The position numbers were made by a program, and so were the translations under genes. The notes under the pieces are model-generated. The model saw nothing but the letters and a program-made list of their open reading frames with translations. It searched no databases and was not told where the DNA came from. Shown here one piece after another: positions 1 through 5,468 of a stretch of DNA of 14,155 nt. Source of the stretch: JAVBOP01 sp031550405 (GTDB taxonomy: Bacteria; Bacteroidota; Ignavibacteria; Kapaibacteriales; UBA2268); contig JAVBOP010000039.1 in NCBI GenBank assembly GCA_031550405.1, forward strand, positions 1 through 14,155, read 5' to 3'. How positions within the stretch are numbered: position 1 is the stretch's first letter; each line of letters opens with the position of its first letter.

Positions 1-147
1 ATGGAAAATAAGAAGCCAGAAAAACGTGCGGAACTGCACATAGTTTTTCGTGCAGGTTCTGTGCAGGAAGATGACTATCAACGCGGTATTGCTCACTTTG
101 TTGAGCATATGTGTTTCAATGGAACAATTGTCGCATTTTTACATTGA
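1..147 (+). pseudogene. M16 family zinc metalloprotease, fragment (5' part outside window)
   Basis: The first 48 codons read as the start of the catalytic domain of an M16 (pitrilysin/insulinase, PqqL-like) peptidase. The segment RAGSVQEDDYQRGIAHF continues into VEHMCFNGT, containing the zinc motif HxxEH (H32, E35, H36 in this numbering). In the family, this region is normally preceded by a strand of about 15 residues plus a signal peptide, and the ATG at position 1 aligns inside the domain. The true start is therefore probably upstream of the window. After GT (position 126) similarity stops abruptly: the family continues with a Lys/Arg-Tyr-Pro-type stretch, but here a few unrelated codons lead to TGA at 145-147. 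Without the remaining roughly 400 or more residues and the downstream zinc-ligand glutamate, the protein cannot be active. The break coincides with the IS1182 relic that follows. The family call is confident; that the upstream part is still present is inference. Confidence 0.8.
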
Positions 148-196
148 TATGTGTCATGATGTCTACTATATCGCCTCGCTTTTTTATGAATAATTA

Positions 197-814
197 TTAA
201 TTTTTTGCTGCAGAACAACGATAAATATCTTGGGAGTCGTCATATTCAAACGTGATTTCAGATAAAGTATTTTTATTCTTCGGAAAAGGAACGGCAACAA
301 TAACTCATTTATTTTCAATAGCTTCTATCTGATCTTCATTTGCATAACTGCCGTCAGCAACTATTATTTCTGGAATAAAATTTAATTCATTTTCAATGTA
401 TTTTACATTTCCTGCTAAACAAGTATATCTATTATTTATAAGAGATTTACGCAAAAGCAACGTCAGCTTATGTATTGAATCTTTATTCTTTGCTCGAAAA
501 TCTGCGATCGTGCGATAATCCTGATGTAAATTCCCCAAAAGCCAAAGCAATTCAAGGTTACGGTAACTTTCCTGTTCCAGTTTTCGAGAAGATTTTATTG
601 AATTCAAATAACCGTAAATATACAGTTTTATTAGAGTTGCTAATTTATAGGCTGGACGCCCTGTCGATTTAGTGACTTTCTCTGGAAGCAGTTCAGGATG
701 CTGCTCGACAACCTTATCGACTATCACTCGAACTGGGTTACTCAAACTTATGTAACTATCTATTTCACAAAGTAGTTGTTGCTGATCGGGGTTAAATGCT
801 ATTATATAACTCAT
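197..814 (-). pseudogene. IS1182-family transposase relic, internally deleted, with in-frame TGA
   Basis: From ATG at 814 the frame gives a typical IS1182 (DUF772-type) N-terminus: an MSYIIAFNPDQQ start, then TGRPAYKLATLIKLYIYGYL, SSRKLEQE, NLELLWLLGNL and DYRTIADFRAKN. After about 120 residues it jumps directly to EIIVADGSYANEDQIEAI, which in the family belongs to the DDE catalytic core roughly 200 residues further on, so the middle is deleted. A TGA at 305-307 then interrupts the frame. The same frame continues past it as VIVAVPFPKNKN, FEYDDSQ and YRCSAAKN to a TAA at 197-199, as expected of the family. The stop is thus a nonsense mutation (for example Gly GGA to TGA). The C-terminus is missing as well; a full-length protein would be about 450-550 residues. 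A longer ORF opening at 838 adds eight unlikely residues, so I prefer 814. I could not match inverted terminal repeats. Confidence 0.85.
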
Positions 815-838
815 AAAAATAATATTAAGCAAAGTCAA

Positions 839-1060
839 TAAATACTTATTTAAATATTTAATTTTAAAATAAAAAGACTTTTTGCATGGGCTCCTTCAGG
901 CGAAGGAGAATATATAATATCATGTAAATATTGATAGTTGCATAATTCCTCTCTTGTAGAGGGGTGCTTTTTGTGATATTGCATATTATTGATAGCTATT
1001 GGGTATAAGTGTAAATATACATTAATTGTTTGATTGCATGCCATTGCCTTGCAGCATGGC
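839..1060. other. Intergenic stretch between IS relic and meaB, with two small hairpins
   Basis: No supported gene. A 74-codon minus-strand frame (850-1074) overlaps the meaB 3' end. Its peptide shows no family signature and is dominated by the two hairpins described below, so I do not call it. The left part is very AT-rich. This segment probably holds the outer end of the IS1182 relic, but the end cannot be placed because no inverted repeat partner for the region near 127 is visible. Confidence 0.5.
891..962. repeat. Pair of short GC-rich hairpins, repeat-like
   Basis: Two perfect hairpins sit in otherwise AT-rich sequence: CTCCTTC/GAAGGAG with a 4-base loop (891-908) and CCTCT/AGAGG with a 5-base loop (948-962, extended by a G run). 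Read on the minus strand, the first lies downstream of meaB with a T-rich stretch about ten bases beyond it. It could act as a weak terminator for meaB. The composition resembles short interspersed intergenic repeats found in many Bacteroidota genomes, but only one copy is in this window, so the repeat call is inference. Confidence 0.35.
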
Positions 1061-2179
1061 TCATAAATGTCCATATAGCTCTAACAGGGTGTTGACTGCG
1101 GTTGTCGGCGTCATTTCGCCCGAAAGCACCTGCTTGTCGATGCCGCCCCTTGCAGCCGCAACCGCCGGATTGTGATAAAACCTGTTCTTTATTTCCTCCT
1201 CAATCATCGAATAAACCCAATGTATCACCTGCTCCTGCCTGCGCCTGCCAAAAGCGCCATTCAGCTTGGTCAAATCCACGAACGTATTAACCTGCGTCCA
1301 TATATCGCCTATGCCCTTATTATTCAGTGCCGAGTAGGTGATCACAGGCGTTCTCCAGCCGTCGGTTGCCGATTGCAACATGCCAAGCGCCTGCTGGTAT
1401 TGGCTCTTAGTGATATTGGCATAACTTGCATTATCGCCATCTGCCTTGTTTATGGCAATCATATCGGATATTTCAACCACGCCTTTTTTGATGCCCTGCA
1501 GCTCGTCGCCAGAGCCCGGAATAAGCACAAGCAGAAAGAAATCGACCATAGACCGCACGGTTACTTCGCTCTGGCCAACGCCAACCGTTTCGATAATAAT
1601 CACATCGAAGCCGGCAGCCTCGCATGCAAGAATCGTTTCGCGCGTCTTGCGTGCAACTCCACCCAAAGTGCCTGCCGACGGCGACGGGCGAATATATGCG
1701 TTTTTTTCGCGAGAAAGCAGCTCCATACGGGTCTTATCACCAAGTATTGAGCCTTTGGTCAATGTCGAACTCGGGTCAATGGCAAGCACCGCAACCTTCA
1801 AACCCTGCTTGCATAAATAGCAGCCAAATGCTTCTATTGTCGTACTTTTACCCGCACCGGGCGGACCTGAGAAGCCTATGCGAACCGACTTGCCTGTATG
1901 CGGCAATATGCGCTGCAAAACTTTCTGGGCTTCGGCAATATGATTTTCAGCATTGCTTTCAATCAGCGTAATTGCCTGCGATAGAACTATAACGTCCTGA
2001 TTTATAATGCCATTATAGTAATCGTCAATAGCCAGCTTATGCCGCTTTTTGAGATGCTGGTGCAAGTCGGGCGCCTCCGAGGATACAGCCTCAATCTTGG
2101 CAGGCATGATATATGTGGCAAATTCATGTCCTTCGTGGTTTTCTGGTACCCAATCAGGGCGGGTTAGATTTTCAAACAT
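1061..2179 (-). CDS. meaB: MeaB-type G3E GTPase, methylmalonyl-CoA mutase chaperone
   Basis: This 372-residue cytoplasmic GTPase belongs to the MeaB/ArgK group of G3E metallochaperones. Members bind adenosylcobalamin-dependent methylmalonyl-CoA mutase, gate cofactor loading and protect the enzyme from inactivation, in propionate/succinate interconversion. Visible motifs are the Walker A GPPGAGKST (residues 105-113), the ILGDKTRM switch region after AIDPSSTL, the Walker B/switch segment DVIIIETVGVGQSE (192-205), the base-recognition NKAD (244-247) and SALNNKG (283-289). The C-terminal helices form the family's dimerisation arm. Length is a little above the usual 320-340 because of an N-terminal extension of about 40 residues. 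The ATG at 2179 has only AT-rich sequence upstream and no clear Shine-Dalgarno, common in this phylum. It ends in TGA. No mutase gene is in the window, so MeaB stands apart from its usual partner genes here. All motifs are intact. Confidence 0.95.
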   Translation of the reverse strand: MFENLTRPDWVPENHEGHEFATYIMPAKIEAVSSEAPDLHQHLKKRHKLAIDDYYNGIINQDVIVLSQAITLIESNAENHIAEAQKVLQRILPHTGKSVRIGFSGPPGAGKSTTIEAFGCYLCKQGLKVAVLAIDPSSTLTKGSILGDKTRMELLSREKNAYIRPSPSAGTLGGVARKTRETILACEAAGFDVIIIETVGVGQSEVTVRSMVDFFLLVLIPGSGDELQGIKKGVVEISDMIAINKADGDNASYANITKSQYQQALGMLQSATDGWRTPVITYSALNNKGIGDIWTQVNTFVDLTKLNGAFGRRRQEQVIHWVYSMIEEEIKNRFYHNPAVAAARGGIDKQVLSGEMTPTTAVNTLLELYGHL

Positions 2180-2567
2180 AATTATTAATTTTTTTTAATA
2201 AATTCAGTACGATGATGTTAATATGGCATTAAATTTTCGGATTTACCGCTCATTCAATGAGCCAGTCACCGCCTCACAAAAATAAAGAAAAATGTCATAA
2301 AAAGCTATACCGCTCAAAATTATATGTATGCAATAAATGCACTGAAGGTATCTCCATTATCAAAAAAAATTTAAAAATATTTCTTGCAATTACTTCCTAT
2401 TCACACAAACCAGATGGTCTACAATTAGTGAAAATGGAGATACAGGAAATCGAAGAACAATAGCGGCAGAATAGTGAACACACACAAATACCTTTCACTG
2501 TTCTGCTGCAAACAACTTTCCATTATAGCCAACAACGATATATTTTTATGAAAAAATATTCAGAAAT
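2180..2567. other. Intergenic region upstream of meaB, no supported gene
   Basis: A 68-codon plus-strand frame (2257-2463, starting MSQSPPHKNKEK, containing CNKC, ending IQEIEEQ) is the longest ORF. It is Lys-rich, has no ribosome-binding site or family resemblance I recognise, and is followed by non-coding-looking sequence. I leave it as unlikely but not excluded. Just before and over its start lies the palindrome GCTCATT-C-AATGAGC (2248-2262), about 70 bases upstream of meaB. That is a plausible position for an operator or a small hairpin in the meaB leader. No TAnnTTTG promoter element is visible for meaB. Confidence 0.4.
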
Positions 2568-2843
2568 TTATGCCACAGGGAACAATATGAATATTGATAA
2601 ATCCCATAATGAACGAGAAATGATTAATGGCACTAAGCTATTAATTTTCATGTATATAAAGCTCCAAAACATACCACATACCATTGCTGCCATTATTAAC
2701 ATAAAGTTTAATGAACAAACATGAACAAATGCGTAGAAAAAAACTGACAAGCCCAATGCTATCCATTGATTATAGCGTTTTTCAAATGTTCGCTACACAT
2801 ACCCTCGCCAAAATATCTCTTCTGCTGGTCCTATTAAAGCATA
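2568..2843 (-). pseudogene. CPBP (CAAX-type) intramembrane metalloprotease, 3' fragment with in-frame TAG
   Basis: The frame read on the minus strand starts within YALIGPAEEIFWRGYV, which contains the glutamate motif EExxxR of the CPBP/Abi membrane-protease family. A TAG stop at 2793-2795 follows, in a position where Gln or a similar residue is normal. The frame then continues as RTFEKRYNQWIALGLSVFF and YAFVHVCSLNF (the FxxxH second motif), and as CGMFWSFIYMKINSLVP with ISRSLWDL, the third-motif region. In that region the usual catalytic His is replaced by Arg-Ser (SRS rather than xxH). It ends with TAA at 2568-2570. The N-terminal transmembrane helices are absent and are replaced by the menA fragment directly upstream. 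Family members act in prenyl-protein-type processing or bacteriocin immunity, but this copy cannot be functional. Confidence 0.75.
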
Positions 2844-3200
2844 CTAATATTAGATACAATAAAAAAGCCTAAACTAACGCCGATAGCTAAAAATATAAGT
2901 CCCATTTTTAAAAATTGGGCTGGTTTCAAACCCTTTGTTTATAAGCATACTGGAGCCTGACATATAAGCTGTTTCGCTATCCACGCCTTTTTTGTAATCG
3001 CAGTAATCACTTATAACATTGCACCTATAGAAATATCAATGCACCAATTACAGCTATAATGCCTAATGTGAAATTTGCTTCCAACTCGTTTGCTTTGTGC
3101 ATATAAAAGACATACATGAATGATACCAATGCTGGCATTGAGATGCAGGAAAAGACCATGGACGAGTAGCAAAAATCCAAATTTTAAGATTTTGTTTCAT
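2834..3200 (-). pseudogene. menA: 1,4-dihydroxy-2-naphthoate polyprenyltransferase (MenA/UbiA), 5' fragment with frameshifts
   Basis: From ATG at 3200 the first frame gives MKQNLKIWIFATRPWSFPAS, the standard MenA N-terminus. A one-base shift near 3140 is needed to continue with MPALVSFMYVFYMHKAN and TLGIIAVIGALIFL. A second shift near 3022-3034 (after an in-frame TAG at 3025-3027) continues with CNVISDYCDYKKGVD, the polyprenyl-diphosphate/Mg-binding motif NDxxDxxxD of UbiA-type prenyltransferases, here N-V-I-S-D. A third shift near 2930 gives KPAQFLKMGLIFLAIGVSLGFF, ending in TAA at 2834-2836. About 120 residues of the normal 290-300 are represented. The enzyme would attach the isoprenoid tail in menaquinone synthesis. 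With three frameshifts and the 3' half replaced by a CPBP protease fragment, this is clearly dead. A functional menA may exist elsewhere. Confidence 0.82.
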
Positions 3201-3243
3201 AGCTTTAAGCATGTGTTTTATTAACAAATATTCATAAAAAGAT

Positions 3244-3903
3244 TTATATGGCTGTAACGGATATGATTGCAAGCACTTCGCTATTGGAAGTAATGCAAAA
3301 TATGTTGTATGGGCCGGGAGGATATTTGTTAAAATTCATAGAAATTTGCTCATAATCTGCATCAAAATTATTTTGTATTGTGCATAATTTTTCTACAAGC
3401 CTGCCATTATTGTCAAATAAATATAAATCCGCTTGTGCGTATTTGTTTAAATTTATTTTAATGTTTGCGATACTAGTTACAGGATTTGGAAAGCATTCGA
3501 TGTCAATTTTATTTTTATAGTTTTTCTCAAAAATATTCCCCGTTTTTGGCGTTTTAATGTAATGAATATCTGACCATTCGCTTGTTTGCTGAAGTGTTCG
3601 CGCACGAACCCGCCAAAAATATAACGTATCTGCATGCAGGCTAAATTCTGGAATAATCGAAGTATCGGAAATGAAACCGCGATCCAAATCTGAAACCGCA
3701 CTAATATTCAAAAAAGTAACATCCGTTGTAATTTGTATGCCATAATAAATTGCGTTTTCAACAGAATGCCAAGTGAAATTCGGGCGCAATGTTCTAACTT
3801 CCGACTTATGCTCTGGGGTAATTTGTATTGGCGTTGCAATATATTCTTCAGCATATAGAGCCGATATGAACATAGAAGCAATGAAATAAGTCAATAATTT
3901 CAT
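3244..3903 (-). CDS. Small secreted FN3-like protein with T9SS sorting domain
   Basis: A 219-residue exported protein. Residues 1-18 form a signal peptide (MKLLTYFIASMFISALYA). Residues about 24-118 read as a fibronectin-III-like β-sandwich of the kind that opens with P.F.W and continues with Y.iqI.tD..F, here RPNFTWHSVENAIYYGIQIT, and ends with YFWRVRARTLQQTSEWSD. Residues about 134-219 form a type A T9SS sorting domain: CFPNPVTS at 137-144, the YLFDNNGRLVEKL hairpin, and a PGPYNIFCI strand in place of the usual G-x-Y. This indicates periplasmic delivery by Sec, then transport across the outer membrane by the Por/T9SS machinery, with the domain normally cleaved. No enzyme domain is present. 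The ATG at 3903 has no Shine-Dalgarno and sits 28 bases past the terminator hairpin of the LysM gene, so expression may depend on read-through. Function unknown. Confidence 0.85.
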   Translation of the reverse strand: MKLLTYFIASMFISALYAEEYIATPIQITPEHKSEVRTLRPNFTWHSVENAIYYGIQITTDVTFLNISAVSDLDRGFISDTSIIPEFSLHADTLYFWRVRARTLQQTSEWSDIHYIKTPKTGNIFEKNYKNKIDIECFPNPVTSIANIKINLNKYAQADLYLFDNNGRLVEKLCTIQNNFDADYEQISMNFNKYPPGPYNIFCITSNSEVLAIISVTAI

Positions 3904-3931
3904 AATTTATGATGGAATACAGATTAAAAAA

Positions 3932-3960
3932 AAGGCTATCATAGCGATTATGACAGCCTT
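3932..3960 (-). terminator. Intrinsic terminator after the LysM operon
   Basis: On the minus strand an 11-base stem (AAGGCTGTCAT pairing with ATGATAGCCTT, one G-T pair) has a 7-base loop and is followed by a run of eight T. It lies 18 bases beyond the stop of the LysM gene. It separates that operon from the FN3-like T9SS gene. Confidence 0.85.
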
Positions 3961-3977
3961 GAATTACAATTTAAATT

Positions 3978-4760
3978 TTATTGTCCTGCAGCCGGCAACG
4001 CTTCAGCTTCTGCTGCACGTTTGTTGCGCCAGTATCTTCTTTCAGCTTTCATTTCATCGTCTGTTTTTGGACCAGCTGGTGGAATTTTCAAAACTTGACC
4101 TGGATGAATTATATCTGGATTACGGATTTGGTCTGTGTTCGATTGCCAAATTTTAGGCCATTGGAAAGGATCTCCATAAATTTCCATTTTTCCTGCAATA
4201 TTCCACAAACAATCTTTATCCTGCGCCCAAGTTCCAACGGTGTAGCCATTAATTTTCTTCTCTCTATAAAGCCCTTTGATGTCTCTTGCAATAATAATTA
4301 TCTTGTCATAGAACTCTGGAAGAACAGCAAGTTTGTTTTTGCGTAAAGTGTTTAATTCTGCTTCAAGCGCTTGAACGTCCGCTTTCCTGTCAGCAAGTTC
4401 ATCATTTGAAAGAGATTTCATCTGCCTCACTTTTCCCTCAAGAACGCCAAGTCTTTGGCGATATGCCTCAAGGTCAGCCTGCGTTGCTTCGCATAAACGC
4501 AAAATCTCTTCCTCACAATCCTTTGCACTTTGTATAGCAGCTTCCAAGTCTGCATCTAATTTAGCTTTATCATTTTTCAAGCTATTAAAATTTTGCTTTA
4601 AGGCATCTAATTTTTGCTGATGTTGTTTAATGCGAGCTTCTGCCTCGTCGCAAGTTAAATCCAAGTCTGGTTTGCTTTCTGGCGGTGGTGGAACTTCTTT
4701 GGCAAAAGCAGTTGAACCCATTGCAATAATAATAAAAGCATATAAAATTATGTGTTTCAT
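3978..4760 (-). CDS. Periplasmic coiled-coil LysM-domain protein
   Basis: A 260-residue exported protein. Residues 1-20 form a signal peptide (MKHIILYAFI...AFA), followed by a short proline stretch (PPPPESKP). Residues about 36-143 form a long charged coiled coil with heptad pattern and few helix breakers, containing four cysteines (37, 82, 90 and, further on, 184). Residues about 173-227 form a LysM domain: YTVGTWAQDKDCLWNIAGK, then YGDPFQWPKIWQSN and NPDIIHPGQVLKIP. LysM domains bind the GlcNAc-containing glycan of peptidoglycan, so the protein probably links the wall to something held by the coiled coil. I chose ATG 4760 rather than the in-frame ATG at 4823. The former has GGAG eight bases upstream and begins a good signal peptide; the latter overlaps the preceding gene. 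It follows the lipoprotein gene by 35 bases and ends before a strong terminator. Partner and exact role are not known. Confidence 0.9.
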   Translation of the reverse strand: MKHIILYAFIIIAMGSTAFAKEVPPPPESKPDLDLTCDEAEARIKQHQQKLDALKQNFNSLKNDKAKLDADLEAAIQSAKDCEEEILRLCEATQADLEAYRQRLGVLEGKVRQMKSLSNDELADRKADVQALEAELNTLRKNKLAVLPEFYDKIIIIARDIKGLYREKKINGYTVGTWAQDKDCLWNIAGKMEIYGDPFQWPKIWQSNTDQIRNPDIIHPGQVLKIPPAGPKTDDEMKAERRYWRNKRAAEAEALPAAGQ

Positions 4761-4795
4761 TGTAAATTCTCCGATTAAAATATTAGTTAATAAAA

Positions 4796-5101
4796 TTAAG
4801 GTTGAGGAGTATACTCCGGCCAAATATTAGGCCATGATGATAACCTTTGCTTTACTATTTGTCGTTTCTGGTTGCACTCGTCTGCTTCTGATTTCCTTGC
4901 TTGAATTTCTCGTTCTGTTTTGGATTTTTCGTTTTGTAAACTTGTGATGTCGGCATTAACAGCTTGTTCCTGACGCCTCAAATCTGATAGAGTTTTGAGT
5001 TGTTCTTCAGAAATTTTACAGCTACAGCTTGAAAGAATTAAGCTTGTAGCTATTACAGTTATTCCGACAGATGCTAATGAAGCAATTTTTTTTAATTTCA
5101 T
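4796..5101 (-). CDS. Small coiled-coil lipoprotein
   Basis: A 101-residue protein with a lipoprotein signal peptide: Lys-rich start MKLKKIAS, a hydrophobic core, and lipobox LSSC with the lipidated Cys at 26, followed by another Cys (28). Residues about 31-88 are a coiled coil rich in Glu, Lys and Gln (EEQLKTLSDLRRQEQ... NEKSKTEREIQARKSE). A short Pro/Trp tail (SWPNIWPEYTPQP) ends the protein. It precedes the LysM coiled-coil gene by 35 bases and shares its promoter (5172-5202). The start ATG has a good Shine-Dalgarno (GGAGG, about 5 bases upstream). Both proteins having a coiled coil suggests a membrane-anchored/peptidoglycan-bound pair, loosely analogous to Lpp-type tethers; that is inference. 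I recognise no named family. Confidence 0.85.
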   Translation of the reverse strand: MKLKKIASLASVGITVIATSLILSSCSCKISEEQLKTLSDLRRQEQAVNADITSLQNEKSKTEREIQARKSEADECNQKRQIVKQRLSSWPNIWPEYTPQP

Positions 5102-5171
5102 TTAAGCCTCCGCTTCGTCATTTATTGTTAAAAGTATGATAATTAACTCAATTCAGTTAAATAGGACGGAA

Positions 5172-5202
5172 CAAATATATAAAAATTGCACGAACTAACA
5201 AT
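5172..5202 (-). promoter_or_regulatory. Bacteroidota-type promoter of lipoprotein/LysM operon
   Basis: On the minus strand the -7 element TATATTTG (5172-5179) matches TAnnTTTG exactly. ATTG (5199-5202), 19 bases upstream, is close to the -33 TTTG consensus. The start codon at 5101 lies 71 bases downstream, giving a leader of roughly 60 bases. Confidence 0.55.
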
Positions 5203-5221
5203 AGCATTGTAGCAAAAAATC

Positions 5222-5257
5222 ATTTTGTTTTATGATTTTTTTTTCATAAAACAAAAT
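5222..5257. repeat. AT-only inverted repeat, 14-bp perfect arms
   Basis: Arms ATTTTGTTTTATGA (5222-5235) and TCATAAAACAAAAT (5244-5257) are separated by eight T. It is too AT-rich for a classical terminator stem. It lies 20 bases upstream of the -33 element of the lipoprotein operon, where a regulator-binding or cruciform site would be plausible. Confidence 0.6.
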
Positions 5258-5321
5258 TCTTCAGCTAAAAATCCATTATTTTTCTGTATTTTGGCAGGAA
5301 TGAAATATAGCCACTGTAGTT

Positions 5322-5438
5322 ATGCGAAAGGAAACAAAGAGTAGAAAACCAATTGAAATATATTTTGTGCTTTACCTGTCAGCTCTGGTTTTGCTTATTA
5401 GACCAAAAAAAAAGCTATCCGACCAAAAAGTGGGATAG
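5322..5438 (+). CDS. Possible 38-residue single-span membrane protein or 5' gene fragment
   Basis: The plus-strand frame from ATG 5322 reads MRKETKSRKPIEIYF, then VLYLSALVLLI, then a basic tail RPKKKLSDQKVG. This is a basic N-terminus, one clear hydrophobic helix (residues about 11-26) and a positive flank. The last codons and the TAG (5436-5438) lie inside the terminator hairpin of the convergent large gene, and there is no convincing Shine-Dalgarno. Two readings are open: a genuine small membrane protein divergent from the lipoprotein operon, or the surviving 5' end of a longer membrane-anchored gene cut by a deletion. The latter seems slightly likelier because the tail is composed of terminator sequence. 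Unrecognised family. Confidence 0.3.
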   Translation: MRKETKSRKPIEIYFVLYLSALVLLIRPKKKLSDQKVG

Positions 5439-5442
5439 CTTT
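5411..5442 (-). terminator. Bidirectional intrinsic terminator
   Basis: The stem is AAAGCTATCC/GGGATAGCTTT with an 11-12-base loop. On the minus strand it is followed by a T run (complement of 5405-5413), placed 27 bases after the stop of the 1375-residue gene. On the plus strand it is followed by seven T (5444-5450), so it can stop transcription from both sides. Its GCTAT core resembles the other terminators in the window. Confidence 0.88.
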
Positions 5443-5468
5443 GATTTTTTTAAAGTTAATTGATGGTT

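Noticed and set aside
305..307. TGA as sense codon (alternative genetic code)
   Set aside because: meaB ends with TGA at its expected C-terminus, and the CPBP relic is broken by TAG, not TGA; ordinary nonsense mutation explains both.
891..962. CRISPR-like repeats
   Set aside because: Only two different hairpins, no repeat-spacer periodicity and no cas genes in the window.
850..1074. 74-codon minus-strand ORF after meaB
   Set aside because: It overlaps the meaB end, has no family likeness, and its codons are largely the hairpin sequences.
1102..1971. Several plus-strand ORFs of 62-192 codons over meaB
   Set aside because: They are antisense shadows of a fully conserved GTPase gene and read as Arg/Cys/His-rich non-protein-like sequence.
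2257..2463. 68-codon plus-strand ORF with a CNKC pair
   Set aside because: No ribosome-binding site, low-complexity Lys-rich composition and no recognised family; kept only as a remark in the intergenic entry.
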